This document shows, in pieces, positions 19,642-28,257 of a stretch of 64,000 bases of DNA (position 1 is the first letter of the stretch; the number at the start of each line of letters is the position of its first letter). This stretch comes from DASSJF01 sp035934535 (lineage in GTDB: Bacteria; Sysuimicrobiota; Sysuimicrobiia; Sysuimicrobiales; Segetimicrobiaceae): contig DASYXS010000167.1 of assembly GCA_035934535.1 (NCBI GenBank), forward strand, positions 21,991 to 85,990, read 5' to 3'. The notes under the pieces are model-generated. The model had not been told where the DNA came from, did no database searches, and was given only the letters and a program-made list of their open reading frames with translations. A program made the position numbers and the translations under genes.

Positions 19642-19967
19642 AGCTGATCCTGGCGATCGTGCAGGAAAAGGACCAGCGCCGGCTCATGGAAGGCCTCGTC
19701 GCCGCCGAGTTTCAGGCCACGATGCTGGCCAGCACAGGCGGGTTCCTCCGCGAGGGCAACGCGACCATCCTGGTCGGCGTCGAGGAAAACCGCGTCGAGG
19801 ACGTGATGGCCGTCATTCAGAAGTACTGCCACGTCCGCGAGCAGCTCGTCAGTCCGCTGCCTCCCGTCGTCGAGCCCGTCGATTCGTACATCTCGTATCC
19901 GGTCAAGGTGCAGGTCGGGGGGGCGATCGTGTTCGTCCTGGACGTTGAGCGGATGGTGAAGGTCTAG
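19638..19967 (+). CDS. darA: Cyclic di-AMP receptor, PII-like (DarA/PstA/YaaQ)
   Basis: 109-aa PII-fold trimer-forming protein that binds c-di-AMP. Matches family sequence MKLILAIVQEKDQRRLMEGL, the glycine-rich STGGFLREGNATILVGVEE and the C-terminal GGAIVFVLDVERM. GTG start overlaps the tmk stop by 4 nt. It implies c-di-AMP signalling in this organism, although no cyclase is visible. The immediate neighbours tmk and holB are replication genes, which is conserved context rather than proof of function. Confidence 0.93.
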   Translation: MKLILAIVQEKDQRRLMEGLVAAEFQATMLASTGGFLREGNATILVGVEENRVEDVMAVIQKYCHVREQLVSPLPPVVEPVDSYISYPVKVQVGGAIVFVLDVERMVKV

Positions 19968-19980
19968 GGCCGCACCCGCC

Positions 19981-21084
19981 GTGTTCTTCCGCGAGCTGAT
20001 CGGCCAGCGCGACGCCCGCGCGGTACTGCAGGGGGCCCTCCGAAGCGGCCGCGTCGCCCACGCCTACCTGTTCGTCGGTCCCGCGGGCGTCGGCCGCCGC
20101 GCCGCCGCGCTCGCCTTCGCCCAAGCGCTGCTCTGCGAGGCCGGCGGGGAGGACGCCTGCGGAACGTGCACGGCGTGCCGCAAGGCCGCCGCGGGCGCGC
20201 ACCCGGATCTCCGCATCATCGCCCCCGGGGGACGCACCGAATCCGGCGCCGAGCGCCGCGCCGTCGGAATCGAGCAGATCCGCGATCTCACGCGGGAGGC
20301 GTCCTACCCGCCGTACGAAGCCCGGTGGAAAGTGTTTATCGTCGAGGACGCCGAGGCGATGCGCGCCGAGGCGGCCAACAGCCTGCTCAAAGTGCTCGAA
20401 GAGCCGCCCGCGCAGAGCGTGATCATCCTCATCTCCGAGTCCGCCTCGGCGCTCCTGCCGACGATCGTGTCCCGCTCGCAGATTGTGCGCTTCACGTTCG
20501 TACCGGCCGCGGAGATCGCCGCGGCCCTCATCGCGCGCGCCGGCGTTCCCGCGGAGCAGGCGCCGTTCTTCGGGGCGCTGGCCGGCGGGCGGCCCGGGCT
20601 CGCGCTGCGGGAATCCGCGGACGGCGGGGCGGCCCTCGAGTTCCGTCAGGAGGTCGTCAAGACGCTGGGGGCGGTCGCGGGCGGCGGACCGGTCAAGCGG
20701 CTGGAGGCGGCGGAAGCGGTCTCGCGGCAGAAGGACGACATCGGCCGCTGGCTCGACACCGCGTTGCTCTGGATCCGCGACGTGGCCGTCTGGCAGGCGG
20801 CGCACGACCCGGCGCTGCTGGTGAACCTCGATCGCCGCGAGCAGATCGCGGCGTGGGCCGGGCGCGCGAGACCGGAGGGCGTGCAGCGCGCGGCCGCGGC
20901 GATCGAGACCGCCAAAACGGATTTGCAGCGCAACGTCAACCCGCGCCTGGTCCTCGAGCATCTGTTCGCCGGCATTCACCTGGCGCCAGAGGAGGCCGGG
21001 CCCGCGGCGAGAGCCAAGAACGCCGCGGTCAGCGGATCGCGAGCCGGAGCAGGAACAACGCCGCCATCGCCGCCAGCACGATAA
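19981..21084 (+). CDS. holB: DNA polymerase III delta-prime subunit
   Basis: Clamp-loader subunit, 367 aa. The N-terminal AAA fold starts FFRELIGQRDARAVLQGAL. The P-loop is degenerate, GPAGVGRRAAA (Lys replaced by Arg), as expected for the non-hydrolysing delta-prime. A zinc module CGTCTACRK and the LLKVLEEPP motif follow, with SRSQ in place of the usual SRC. The C-terminal 40 residues are low-complexity. GTG 19981. The last 56 nt overlap the convergent 21029 gene. Confidence 0.93.
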   Translation: MFFRELIGQRDARAVLQGALRSGRVAHAYLFVGPAGVGRRAAALAFAQALLCEAGGEDACGTCTACRKAAAGAHPDLRIIAPGGRTESGAERRAVGIEQIRDLTREASYPPYEARWKVFIVEDAEAMRAEAANSLLKVLEEPPAQSVIILISESASALLPTIVSRSQIVRFTFVPAAEIAAALIARAGVPAEQAPFFGALAGGRPGLALRESADGGAALEFRQEVVKTLGAVAGGGPVKRLEAAEAVSRQKDDIGRWLDTALLWIRDVAVWQAAHDPALLVNLDRREQIAAWAGRARPEGVQRAAAAIETAKTDLQRNVNPRLVLEHLFAGIHLAPEEAGPAARAKNAAVSGSRAGAGTTPPSPPAR

Positions 21085-21250
21085 GCCACCACGGGATGGC
21101 GCGCCGCGGACGCGCGGCGGCGCCCGGGTTCGCGCACGTCTCGCAGAAGTTCCCCGAGGAGAGCCGCACGAGGCATTCCGGGCACAGCGCTTTGCCGCAG
21201 CGCGAGCAGTAGCCGAGCGCGGCGCGGTCGGGATGGTTGGCGCACTTCAT
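21029..21250 (-). CDS. B-box-type zinc finger plus single membrane segment
   Basis: 73 aa: Cys/His-rich N-terminus (CANHPDRAALGYCSRCGKAL, then CPECL and CETC) followed by a hydrophobic helix (PWWLIVLAAMAALFLLRL). Small proteins of this layout are common in Firmicutes-like bacteria; role unknown. The ATG overlaps the endonuclease IV stop (ATGA), so it is translated from that mRNA. Its 3' end overlaps holB convergently. Confidence 0.8.
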   Translation of the reverse strand: MKCANHPDRAALGYCSRCGKALCPECLVRLSSGNFCETCANPGAAARPRRAIPWWLIVLAAMAALFLLRLAIR

Positions 21251-22128
21251 CGCGCGCGCACCGCCCGCCGCGGGGGCCGTAGGGCCCGCAGGGCCGCCGC
21301 GCGCAGCGTCCGGAGCGTCATCACGTTGCGCCGGTCCGGGCCGCGGCGGTCAAACCCCGGCGTCTCGATGAACCCGGGCAGATCGCGGAGCGCGGGATGG
21401 CCGAAGACGGCCCGGAACCCGCCGCGGCCTATCCGTCCTTCGCCGATGTTCTCGTGACGGTCGAGCCGCGAGCCGAGCGCGCCCTTCGAGTCGTTGAGGT
21501 GCAGTACGCGGAGCCACCGCAGGCCGACCCGCCGGTCGAAGGCGTCCACCATGGCGGCGACGCCCTCCGGCGAGCGGATGTCCCATCCCGAGGCGAAAAG
21601 GTGCGCCGTGTCAAGACACACGCCGAGCCGCGGACTCCGTCCCGCGGCGTCGAGGATGTCGCGCAGCTGCTCGAAGGTGCCCCCGATCGTGCCGCCGGCG
21701 CTGCCTTCCAGCAGCACCATCGCCCGCGACGAGCGCCGGAGTACGGTGCTCAGCGCAAGGGCCACGCGGTCGCAGCACTCCTCCCAGCGCGCGCCGAGCG
21801 TGCTGCCGAGATGCGTGATCGCCGCGAGCCCGCCGAGCGCATCCATCCCGCGCACCGTGTGCGCGAGCGAGTCCACCGAGCGGCGGAACAACGCCGGATC
21901 GGCGGTGGCGAAGTTGACGAGGTACGAGGCGTGCGCCACCAGCGGGTCCAGCCCGGCCCGCGCGCGGCGGCGCCGGAATTCCGCCACGTCGGCGGGGTCG
22001 TACTCGATGAGGCGCCACTGCCGCGGGCTGCCGACGAAGATCTGCAGGCACTCGCAGCCGTTCGCGATCGCGCGGGGGATCGCGTCGTACACGCGGCCGG
22101 CAATGGAGACGTGCGCGCCGATCGGCAT
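21247..22128 (-). CDS. nfo: Deoxyribonuclease IV (AP endonuclease family 2)
   Basis: Cleaves DNA 5' of abasic sites using three Zn ions. 293 aa. Motifs: GAHVSIAGRVYDAI, VAHASYLVNFA, the LEGSAGGT element (usually LENTAG), CLDTAHLFASGWD and HLNDSKGALGSRLDRHENIG. The C-terminus is Arg-rich (RAAALRALRPPRRAVRAR). ATG at 22126-22128 without a visible ribosome site. Together with EndoQ nearby it gives a second DNA-repair nuclease in 7 kb. Confidence 0.95.
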   Translation of the reverse strand: MPIGAHVSIAGRVYDAIPRAIANGCECLQIFVGSPRQWRLIEYDPADVAEFRRRRARAGLDPLVAHASYLVNFATADPALFRRSVDSLAHTVRGMDALGGLAAITHLGSTLGARWEECCDRVALALSTVLRRSSRAMVLLEGSAGGTIGGTFEQLRDILDAAGRSPRLGVCLDTAHLFASGWDIRSPEGVAAMVDAFDRRVGLRWLRVLHLNDSKGALGSRLDRHENIGEGRIGRGGFRAVFGHPALRDLPGFIETPGFDRRGPDRRNVMTLRTLRAAALRALRPPRRAVRAR

Positions 22129-22254
22129 ATTACGCGGGACGGTGCCGCTGCCTCGCGGACGCTCTCGAACGGCCTGGACAGGCGGCTATCCGGCGCGAAC
22201 GCATGCGGTGGGCTTCGCGGAGGATCGACGTTTGGACCTCCCGAACTGCGCACC

Positions 22255-23199
22255 ATGTCCCCGCGATTCGTGCGCATCGCGGCCGCGCTCTCGCTGGCGG
22301 CCGTCGCCGTCGTGTGGGGCGCGACGTTTCCGCTCGGCAAACTCGTGCTGCGGCATCTCGGGCCGTTTCAGTACCTGGCGCTGCGTTTCGGACTGGCCGC
22401 GGCGCTCATGGCGCCGCTGGCCTGGCGCGATCGCGGACGTCTCGCCCCCGACGGGCTCCGCGCCGGCGTGCTGGCGGGCGCGGTGCTGTTCGCCGGGTAC
22501 GCGCTGCAGACGGTCGGGCTCCGGTTCACGACGGCGAGCAACGCCGGCCTCATCACCGGCCTGAACGTCGTCATGATCCCCCTGATCCTGCTGGCCCGGC
22601 GCCGCCGGGCGCCGGGCCGGACCCTCCTCGCGGCGGTCGTGCTCGCGGCGGCGGGGTTGTGGCTCCTGCTGTGGCAGGGCGGACGCTTCGGCGCCGGCGA
22701 CGCGCTCGTGCTCGGCTGCGCCGCCGCGCTCGCGCTGCAGGCGATCATCGTCGGGCAGGCCGCGCCCTCGGTTCCGGCCGCGGCGTTTGCGTGCGCGCAG
22801 ATCGCGACGGTCGCCGTGCTGGCCGGGGTCTGGGCACTGGCGGCGGAATCCGCTCCCGCGGCGGTGCCCGGGGCTGTCGCGGCCGCGATCGCCTTCATGG
22901 CGGTCGCGGCGACGTTCGGCGCGTACGTCGCGCAGGCGTGGGCGCAGCGCGTTGTGTCGCCGACGCGCACCGGCGTGCTCTTCGCAATCGAGCCGGTCGC
23001 GGCCGTGGGGTTCGGGGTCGCGTGGCTCGGCGAGCCGCTCGGGCCGCGGCAGGCCGCGGGCGCGGCGGCGATCTTGCTCAGCGTCGTGATCGGCGAGACG
23101 GGGCGTGATCGGGAGTGGGCGGGCGACGGGGGCGGCCGCGAGGCGGCGCGGGCGGGCCTCGCCGTCGACAAAGGAGGACGGTTCCATGGCATCGCGTGA
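22255..23199 (+). CDS. EamA/DMT-family transporter
   Basis: 314 aa with ten hydrophobic helices in two EamA repeats; VVWGATFPLGKLVLR at the start and LFAIEPVAAVGFGVAWLGEPL at the end are typical RhaT/YdcZ-like. Predicted exporter of a metabolite such as an amino acid. ATG 22255; an upstream CTG is possible. Its last 14 nt overlap the start of the trans-sulfuration enzyme gene, suggesting a common mRNA. Confidence 0.85.
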   Translation: MSPRFVRIAAALSLAAVAVVWGATFPLGKLVLRHLGPFQYLALRFGLAAALMAPLAWRDRGRLAPDGLRAGVLAGAVLFAGYALQTVGLRFTTASNAGLITGLNVVMIPLILLARRRRAPGRTLLAAVVLAAAGLWLLLWQGGRFGAGDALVLGCAAALALQAIIVGQAAPSVPAAAFACAQIATVAVLAGVWALAAESAPAAVPGAVAAAIAFMAVAATFGAYVAQAWAQRVVSPTRTGVLFAIEPVAAVGFGVAWLGEPLGPRQAAGAAAILLSVVIGETGRDREWAGDGGGREAARAGLAVDKGGRFHGIA

Positions 23200-24370
23200 G
23201 CGGCGCGGGTTTACGACCACTGCGGTCCACGGCGGACGGATCGAGGACGTCAACAAGTCGGTGGCCCCGCCGATCTATCAGACCGCGACGTTCAAGTACG
23301 ACAGCGTCGAAGACGGCGCGCGCCTCGCCGCCGAGAAGGGCCCGGGCTACATCTACACGCGCTGGGGCAACCCGACGACCGACCTGTTCGAGCAGAAGGT
23401 CGCGCTGCTCGAAGGCGCCGAGGCGGCGCTGGCCGCGTCGTCCGGGATGGCGGCGATCGCGACCGCGGTGGTCGGGCTGCTCAAGGCCGGCGATCATCTC
23501 ATCGCCCCGAAAGCGGTGTACCAGGCGGCGTTCCAGCTCTTCACCGACGTGCTGCCGCGGTTCGGGGTCGAGGCGACCGTCCTCGACGATCCCGATGTCT
23601 CGGGGTACGAACGGGCGCTGCGGCCGAGCACGCGCCTCTTGTACGTTGAGACGCCCAACAACCCGCTGCTAGGTGTCATCGACATCGCCGGCGTCGCGGC
23701 GCTCGCCCGGGCCCACGGGGCACGCACCGTAGCCGACAACACGTTTGCGACGCCGTACAACCAGCGCCCGCTCGCGCTCGGCGTCGATCTCGTCTGCCAC
23801 AGCGCCACCAAGTACCTCGGAGGGCATCACGACGTCACGGCCGGCGTGATCGTCGGCTCGCGCGAGGCGCTCCGGTCGTGCGTTGAGACGCTGCGGATCT
23901 TCGGCGGCGTCCTCGACCCGTTTGCATCGTACCTGCTGATCCGCGGCGTCGCGACGCTCGGACTGCGGATGGAACGGCACAACGCGAACGCGCTCGCCCT
24001 GGCGCGCCATCTCGGCGCCCACCCGAAGGTCGCGCGGGTGCACTATCCCGGTCTGCCGGGGCACCCGCGCCACGAGATCGCCGCGCGGCAGATGCCGGGC
24101 GGGTTCGGCGGCATGATGAGCATCGAGGTGGCCGGCGACGTCGCGGCGGGCGTGCGGTGCGTCGAGGCCCTGCGCGTGGCGAAGCTCGCGGTCAGCCTCG
24201 GCGGCATCAGCACGCTCGTCACGCACCCGGCGTCTACGACGAGCGTCAACATGCCGCGGGACGTCCGGCTCGCCGCGGGGATCGGCGACGGTCTCATCCG
24301 GATCTCGGTCGGGATCGAAGACGTGGACGATCTGATCGACGACTTCGACCAGGCGCTCGCCAACATCTAG
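23186..24370 (+). CDS. PLP-dependent trans-sulfuration enzyme (Cys/Met metabolism family)
   Basis: 394 aa. Catalyses beta or gamma replacement/elimination on Cys, Met or homoserine derivatives. Seen: TAVHGGRIEDVNKSVAPPIY, the substrate/cofactor loop YTRWGNPT, and the PLP lysine in HSATKYLGGHHDVTAG; STLVTHPASTTS is the conserved C-terminal motif. The precise activity (cystathionine gamma-synthase, lyase or O-acetylhomoserine enzyme) is not fixed by the motifs. ATG 23186 has an ideal AAAGGAGG 8 nt upstream. Confidence 0.93.
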   Translation: MASRERRGFTTTAVHGGRIEDVNKSVAPPIYQTATFKYDSVEDGARLAAEKGPGYIYTRWGNPTTDLFEQKVALLEGAEAALAASSGMAAIATAVVGLLKAGDHLIAPKAVYQAAFQLFTDVLPRFGVEATVLDDPDVSGYERALRPSTRLLYVETPNNPLLGVIDIAGVAALARAHGARTVADNTFATPYNQRPLALGVDLVCHSATKYLGGHHDVTAGVIVGSREALRSCVETLRIFGGVLDPFASYLLIRGVATLGLRMERHNANALALARHLGAHPKVARVHYPGLPGHPRHEIAARQMPGGFGGMMSIEVAGDVAAGVRCVEALRVAKLAVSLGGISTLVTHPASTTSVNMPRDVRLAAGIGDGLIRISVGIEDVDDLIDDFDQALANI

Positions 24371-24397
24371 CCCCGGCCCGGCCCCCTCAGGCCCCTC

Positions 24398-24429
24398 TTG
24401 ACTTTCGCATTCCCATATAGGAATATAAT
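24398..24429 (+). promoter_or_regulatory. Promoter with overlapping inverted-repeat operator
   Basis: -35 TTGACT (24398-24403); -10 either AATATA (24422-24427, 18-nt spacer) or TATAAT (24424-24429, 20-nt spacer). Inverted repeat ATTCC-CATATA-GGAAT (24409-24424) fills the spacer and touches the -10, as expected for ArsR autorepression. Start of transcription falls close to the ATG at 24437. Confidence 0.75.
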
Positions 24430-24436
24430 CGCAGCG

Positions 24437-24811
24437 ATGCCGAGAGCGGCAACAACCACCGACGTGTTCAACGCGATCGCCGAGCCGCGGCGACGCGAGA
24501 TCGTCGACGCGCTCCTCGACGGCCGGGCTCACACGGTCGGGGAGGTCGTCGAACGGCTCCGGATCCCGCAGCCGTCCGTTTCGAAGCATCTCGGCGTGCT
24601 TCGGAAGGTGGGGGTCGTCTCGGTGAGCCGGTCCGGCCGGCGCCGCCTCTATCGACTCAACGCGGATGAGTTGAAGCCGGTCCACGATTGGGTGCAGACC
24701 TATGCGCGTCTCTGGGAGCACCAGGCAAGCCGGATCAAGGAGCAGGCGGAGCGCAAAGCGCGTGAGCGATCGATGCACAAGCGGGAACGATCGGAACAGG
24801 AGGAGGGATGA
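24437..24811 (+). CDS. ArsR-family winged-helix repressor (SdpR-like)
   Basis: 124 aa: winged helix (DVFNAIAEPRRREIVDALLD, recognition helix IPQPSVSKHLGVLRKVGVV) and an Arg/Lys/Glu-rich C-terminal helix. It lacks the Cys clusters of metal-sensing ArsR proteins, as do members that control SRPBCC operons. No ribosome site precedes ATG 24437 and the promoter predicts a nearly leaderless mRNA. It heads the operon 24437-28230. Confidence 0.9.
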   Translation: MPRAATTTDVFNAIAEPRRREIVDALLDGRAHTVGEVVERLRIPQPSVSKHLGVLRKVGVVSVSRSGRRRLYRLNADELKPVHDWVQTYARLWEHQASRIKEQAERKARERSMHKRERSEQEEG

Positions 24812-25299
24812 CCGTGGCGACCAGCGCGACAGAGTTGACGGTTCAGACGTTCGAGGTGGCGAAAGAAGAGACGATCGCGGCGCCGATCGAGATCGTGTTC
24901 GAAACACTCCTGGAACAACTTGGCCCGTCATTCGAACCGGCGGAGGGGATGTCCCTGCGCATGGTGCTCGAGGCGTGGCCGGGCGGGCGCTGGTACCGGG
25001 ATCTCGGGAACAAGACGGGCCATCTCTGGGGACACGTGCAGGTCATCAAGCCGCCGGCTCTCCTGGAAATCCATGGGCCCCTGGCGATGTCCTATCCCGC
25101 GGTCTCGCACGTTCAATGCCGGCTGACCGCGGACGGCGACCTGACGCGCCTCAGGTTTGTCCACCGCGCGATGGGATTCGCGCCCGGGCGTCAGGAGGAG
25201 GGTTTCGCCCAAGGCTGGGCCCGCGTGCTTGCGAGCATTCGTGAAGCGGCGGAGCGCCGGCGCCGCGCCTCCGGTGACAGACGCGAGACCGAGGAGTGA
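24808..25299 (+). CDS. SRPBCC/AHSA1-like domain protein
   Basis: 163 aa START-like hydrophobic-cavity protein; family pattern FEVAKEETIAAPIEIVFETL, the sheet segment GHVQVIKPPALLEIHGPL and the C-terminal helix EEGFAQGWARVLASI. ATG overlaps the repressor stop (ATGA). ArsR-SRPBCC pairs are common, with the SRPBCC protein usually of unknown ligand. A more distant relative is at 4644. Confidence 0.85.
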   Translation: MTVATSATELTVQTFEVAKEETIAAPIEIVFETLLEQLGPSFEPAEGMSLRMVLEAWPGGRWYRDLGNKTGHLWGHVQVIKPPALLEIHGPLAMSYPAVSHVQCRLTADGDLTRLRFVHRAMGFAPGRQEEGFAQGWARVLASIREAAERRRRASGDRRETEE

Positions 25300-25363
25300 T
25301 GGAGGCGCCGCGCCGGGCGGGCGTCTCGCCGCGCGGGCCCATGAATCCCCGGGAGGTAGGCAC

Positions 25364-26089
25364 ATGGCGGAGCGTCACAAGGTCGTCTCCCACGACAAGT
25401 GGATCGAGGCCCGAAGACAGTTCCTGCGCAAAGAGAAGGCGTTCACCCGGCTGCGCGACCGGCTGAGCCGAGAGCGCCGCACCCTGCCGTGGGAGCGGGT
25501 GGACAAAGCGTACGTCTTTGAGGGGCCGGCGGGGAAGGAGACGCTCGCGCAGCTCTTCGACGGCCGGCGCCAGCTCGTCGTGTACCATTTCATGTTCGCC
25601 CCGGAGTGGGACGCCGGGTGCCCGCACTGCTCTTTCTGGGCGGACAACTTCGACGACAATATCGTGCACCTCGCCCACCGTGACGTCACGATGGCCGCCG
25701 TCTCGCGCGCGCCGTATCGCAAGCTCGCGGCGTACAAGAAACGCATGGGCTGGAGCTTCAAGTGGTTCTCGTCGTTCGGCACCGACTTCAATTTCGATTA
25801 CCAGGCCTCGTTCCGGCCGGAAGATCTGGCCAAGCGGCGCGCGCTGTACAATTTCAAGGTGCAAAATCCGGGCGTCTCGGACCGCGAGGGGGTCAGCGTG
25901 TTTTTCAAAGGTCCGCGAGGCGCCGTCTTTCATACCTACTCCACGTACGCACGCGGCATCGACATGCTGAACACCGCCTACCACTACCTCGATCTCGTGC
26001 CGAAGGGCCGCGATGAAGCCGGGCACGACTTTTCGCAGTTCTGGGTCCGGCGGCGCGACGAATACGACCGGCGGACCGGCCGGCGATAG
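25364..26089 (+). CDS. DUF899 thioredoxin-like protein (copy 1)
   Basis: 241 aa, DUF899 (COG4312). Thioredoxin-like core with LVVYHFMFAPEWDAGCPHCS, so a CPHC pair replaces CGPC, and FFKGPRGAVFHTYSTYARG later. Family function is not established; the fold and Cys pair suggest thiol-disulfide or peroxidase chemistry. ATG 25364 with GGGAGG upstream. It differs from copy 2 (26946) in lacking about 30 residues near position 170. Confidence 0.88.
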   Translation: MAERHKVVSHDKWIEARRQFLRKEKAFTRLRDRLSRERRTLPWERVDKAYVFEGPAGKETLAQLFDGRRQLVVYHFMFAPEWDAGCPHCSFWADNFDDNIVHLAHRDVTMAAVSRAPYRKLAAYKKRMGWSFKWFSSFGTDFNFDYQASFRPEDLAKRRALYNFKVQNPGVSDREGVSVFFKGPRGAVFHTYSTYARGIDMLNTAYHYLDLVPKGRDEAGHDFSQFWVRRRDEYDRRTGRR

Positions 26090-26100
26090 GAGGGCGCGCC

Positions 26101-26928
26101 ATGTCCGAACCACACCGCGTCGGGTCCTACGAGATGAGCGCCATCGGTAACTTGCGCGGGGGCGCCGGGCTGGTCCTCGCCGGTCTCGCCGGCGTCGCCG
26201 GCGCCGCGTGGTTCTACCTGGCCACCGGCGCCGGACTGGCCTCCGCGATGCGCGGGATGGACATGACCGGTGGTGGGATGATGTCGATGGCGCCGGCCTG
26301 GACGCCCGGCTACGCGGCGCTGATGCTCGGCATGTGGGCCGTCATGATGACGGCGATGATGCTGCCGAGCGCGGCACCCGCCGTTCTCAGGATGGCCGCC
26401 CAGGCGGGAAGCGGGCATGGGGACGCCGTCGGGGGCCTCGGGCGGGCGACGAGGTTCGCGGCCGGCTACCTCGCGATTTGGGCCGGGTTCGGCGCCGCGG
26501 CAACCGTGCTCCAGCGGGCGCTCGACTCCGCGCATCTCCTCTCGGAGGCGATGGCGCTCCGGAACGCGGCGCTCGCCGGCCTCGTGGTGGCCGCCGTCGG
26601 AGTGTACCAGTTGACCCCGCTCAAGCGCGCGTGCCTGGAGCGCTGCAGCGCGCTGGAGGGCTGCCTGGCGAACGTCGAAGCCCGGCGGCCGCAGGACACC
26701 GTACGGGCAGGGCTCCGTTACGGCGTCTCATGCCTCGGCTGCTGCGCGGCGTTGATGGGTCTGCTGTTTGTCGGCGGTCTGATGAGTATCGTGTGGGTGG
26801 CCGCGATCGCGGTCTGGGTGCTCGCCGAAAAGACCCTGCCCTGGGGCGGCCGCCTCGCGCGGTTCGGCGGGGCCTGGCTCATTGCCGGGGGAGCGACGGT
26901 GTTCGCGATCGCTCTGGCTCACGCCTGA
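26101..26928 (+). CDS. DUF2182 predicted metal-binding integral membrane protein
   Basis: 275 aa, about six membrane helices. Conserved family core WAVMMTAMMLPSAAPAVLRM, then YQLTPLKRACLERCS. Between helices 1 and 2 is a Met-rich loop MRGMDMTGGGMMSM, and two Cys groups occur (ACLERC, SCLGCC). Such composition suggests copper or another soft metal. It is 11 nt after the first DUF899 gene, so it may serve as the membrane partner of these Cys proteins. Confidence 0.88.
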   Translation: MSEPHRVGSYEMSAIGNLRGGAGLVLAGLAGVAGAAWFYLATGAGLASAMRGMDMTGGGMMSMAPAWTPGYAALMLGMWAVMMTAMMLPSAAPAVLRMAAQAGSGHGDAVGGLGRATRFAAGYLAIWAGFGAAATVLQRALDSAHLLSEAMALRNAALAGLVVAAVGVYQLTPLKRACLERCSALEGCLANVEARRPQDTVRAGLRYGVSCLGCCAALMGLLFVGGLMSIVWVAAIAVWVLAEKTLPWGGRLARFGGAWLIAGGATVFAIALAHA

Positions 26929-26945
26929 GCAGGAGGAGAGACACA

Positions 26946-27722
26946 ATGGCCAAGCACAAGACCGGAACGCGTGAAGAGTGGCTTGCGGCGCGCCTTGCGC
27001 TGCTCGGGGCCGAGAAAGAGCTGACGCGGCGCAGCGACGAGGTGGCGCGGCGGCGGCAGGAGCTGCCCTGGGTTCGAATCGACAAGGAGTACCGATTCGA
27101 GACCGACGAGGGCACCGCGTCCCTTGCCGATCTCTTCCGGGGACGCTCGCAGCTGCTCGTCTACCATTTCATGTTCGGACCCGACTACACGGCAGGCTGT
27201 CCGGCCTGCTCTTCGATTGCGGACGGCTTCAGCGGCTTCGCCGTCCATCTGGCCCACCACGACGTGATGCTCTGGGCGGTGTCGCGGGCGCCGCTTGCGA
27301 AGCTGCAGGCGTACAAGCGGCGCATGGGATGGACGTTCCCGTGGGCATCCTCGTTCGGCGGCGACTTCAACCGTGACTTCAACGTCTGGTTCTCCGTCGA
27401 GCAGCAGCGCGAAGGCGTCGAGTACAACTACCGGCGCGAGCCGGCGCAGCCGGTCGGCGACATCCCCTCGCGGACGACGCCCGACGGACCCCCGACGTTC
27501 GCGGCGATGTGCGGTACCGACTCGGCGACGTACACGCGCGAGCGGCCGGGCATGAGCGCGTTCGCGCTCGACGCGGAGCGCGGTGCCGTCTTCCACACCT
27601 ACGCCACCTTTGCGCGAGGACTGGACGGTCTCTGGGGCATGTACCAGTGGCTGGACCGTGCCCCCCAAGGGCGCAACGAGACGGGTGCCTGGTTCCGGCG
27701 CCGCGACGAGTACCCCTCGTGA
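26946..27722 (+). CDS. DUF899 thioredoxin-like protein (copy 2)
   Basis: 258 aa, paralogue of 25364. Cys pair in YTAGCPACSSIADGF, same LLVYHFMFGPDY and RGAVFHTYATFARGLDG blocks. It carries an extra segment with EYNYRREPAQPVGDIPSRT and one added cysteine (AAMCGTDS). ATG 26946 has AGGAGGAG 7 nt upstream. Confidence 0.88.
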   Translation: MAKHKTGTREEWLAARLALLGAEKELTRRSDEVARRRQELPWVRIDKEYRFETDEGTASLADLFRGRSQLLVYHFMFGPDYTAGCPACSSIADGFSGFAVHLAHHDVMLWAVSRAPLAKLQAYKRRMGWTFPWASSFGGDFNRDFNVWFSVEQQREGVEYNYRREPAQPVGDIPSRTTPDGPPTFAAMCGTDSATYTRERPGMSAFALDAERGAVFHTYATFARGLDGLWGMYQWLDRAPQGRNETGAWFRRRDEYPS

Positions 27723-27756
27723 TTCACTTCGGCTGATAGATGGCAGGGGGTGTGCC

Positions 27757-28230
27757 ATGGACGATCGTGCATTGATCCAGCAGCAGTTGTCCGCCAGCCG
27801 CGGCATTCTTCAGCGCTGTGTCGCCGATGTCTCCGACGATGAGGCGCGCCGGATCCCGGATCCGGCCCTCGCGCCCATTGTCTGGCAGGTGGGACAACTG
27901 GCCTCGGCCGACGCGTTCATCATGCAGCGCGCCGGCGTCGCGCCGGCGCCGCCCGTACCCGCGACGTACGCCGAACTGTTCAAGACCGGGACTGGGGGGA
28001 TGGCGGACTACCCGCCGCTGGATGCGGTCGCGCAGGTATTCGAAGGCACACAGGACGCCCTGCTCCGCGCAATCGCGGAGGCCGATCTCGCGGTGCCGGA
28101 TGAAGGACCGCTGGGGTTGTGGACCAACGCGGCCGGGTTGTTCGCCTTCGCCAACACGCATCGGTGGTATCACATCGGCAAGATCAACTCGCTGCGCGGG
28201 CTCCTCGGAAAGCCCAGGCCGCTCGGATAA
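27757..28230 (+). CDS. DinB-family four-helix protein (second copy)
   Basis: 157 aa, paralogue of 3549 with the same MDDRxLIxQQL start and RWYHIGKI..LRGLLGKPR end. Putative metal site: one histidine of the other copy is Gln here (IVWQVGQLA instead of IIWHVGHVA), while the last His pair is kept. ATG 27757, 34 nt after the preceding stop, so still in the ArsR operon. The substrate is unknown. Confidence 0.85.
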   Translation: MDDRALIQQQLSASRGILQRCVADVSDDEARRIPDPALAPIVWQVGQLASADAFIMQRAGVAPAPPVPATYAELFKTGTGGMADYPPLDAVAQVFEGTQDALLRAIAEADLAVPDEGPLGLWTNAAGLFAFANTHRWYHIGKINSLRGLLGKPRPLG

Positions 28231-28257
28231 CCTGCGTTCGCGGTCTCTGCGCGGACG

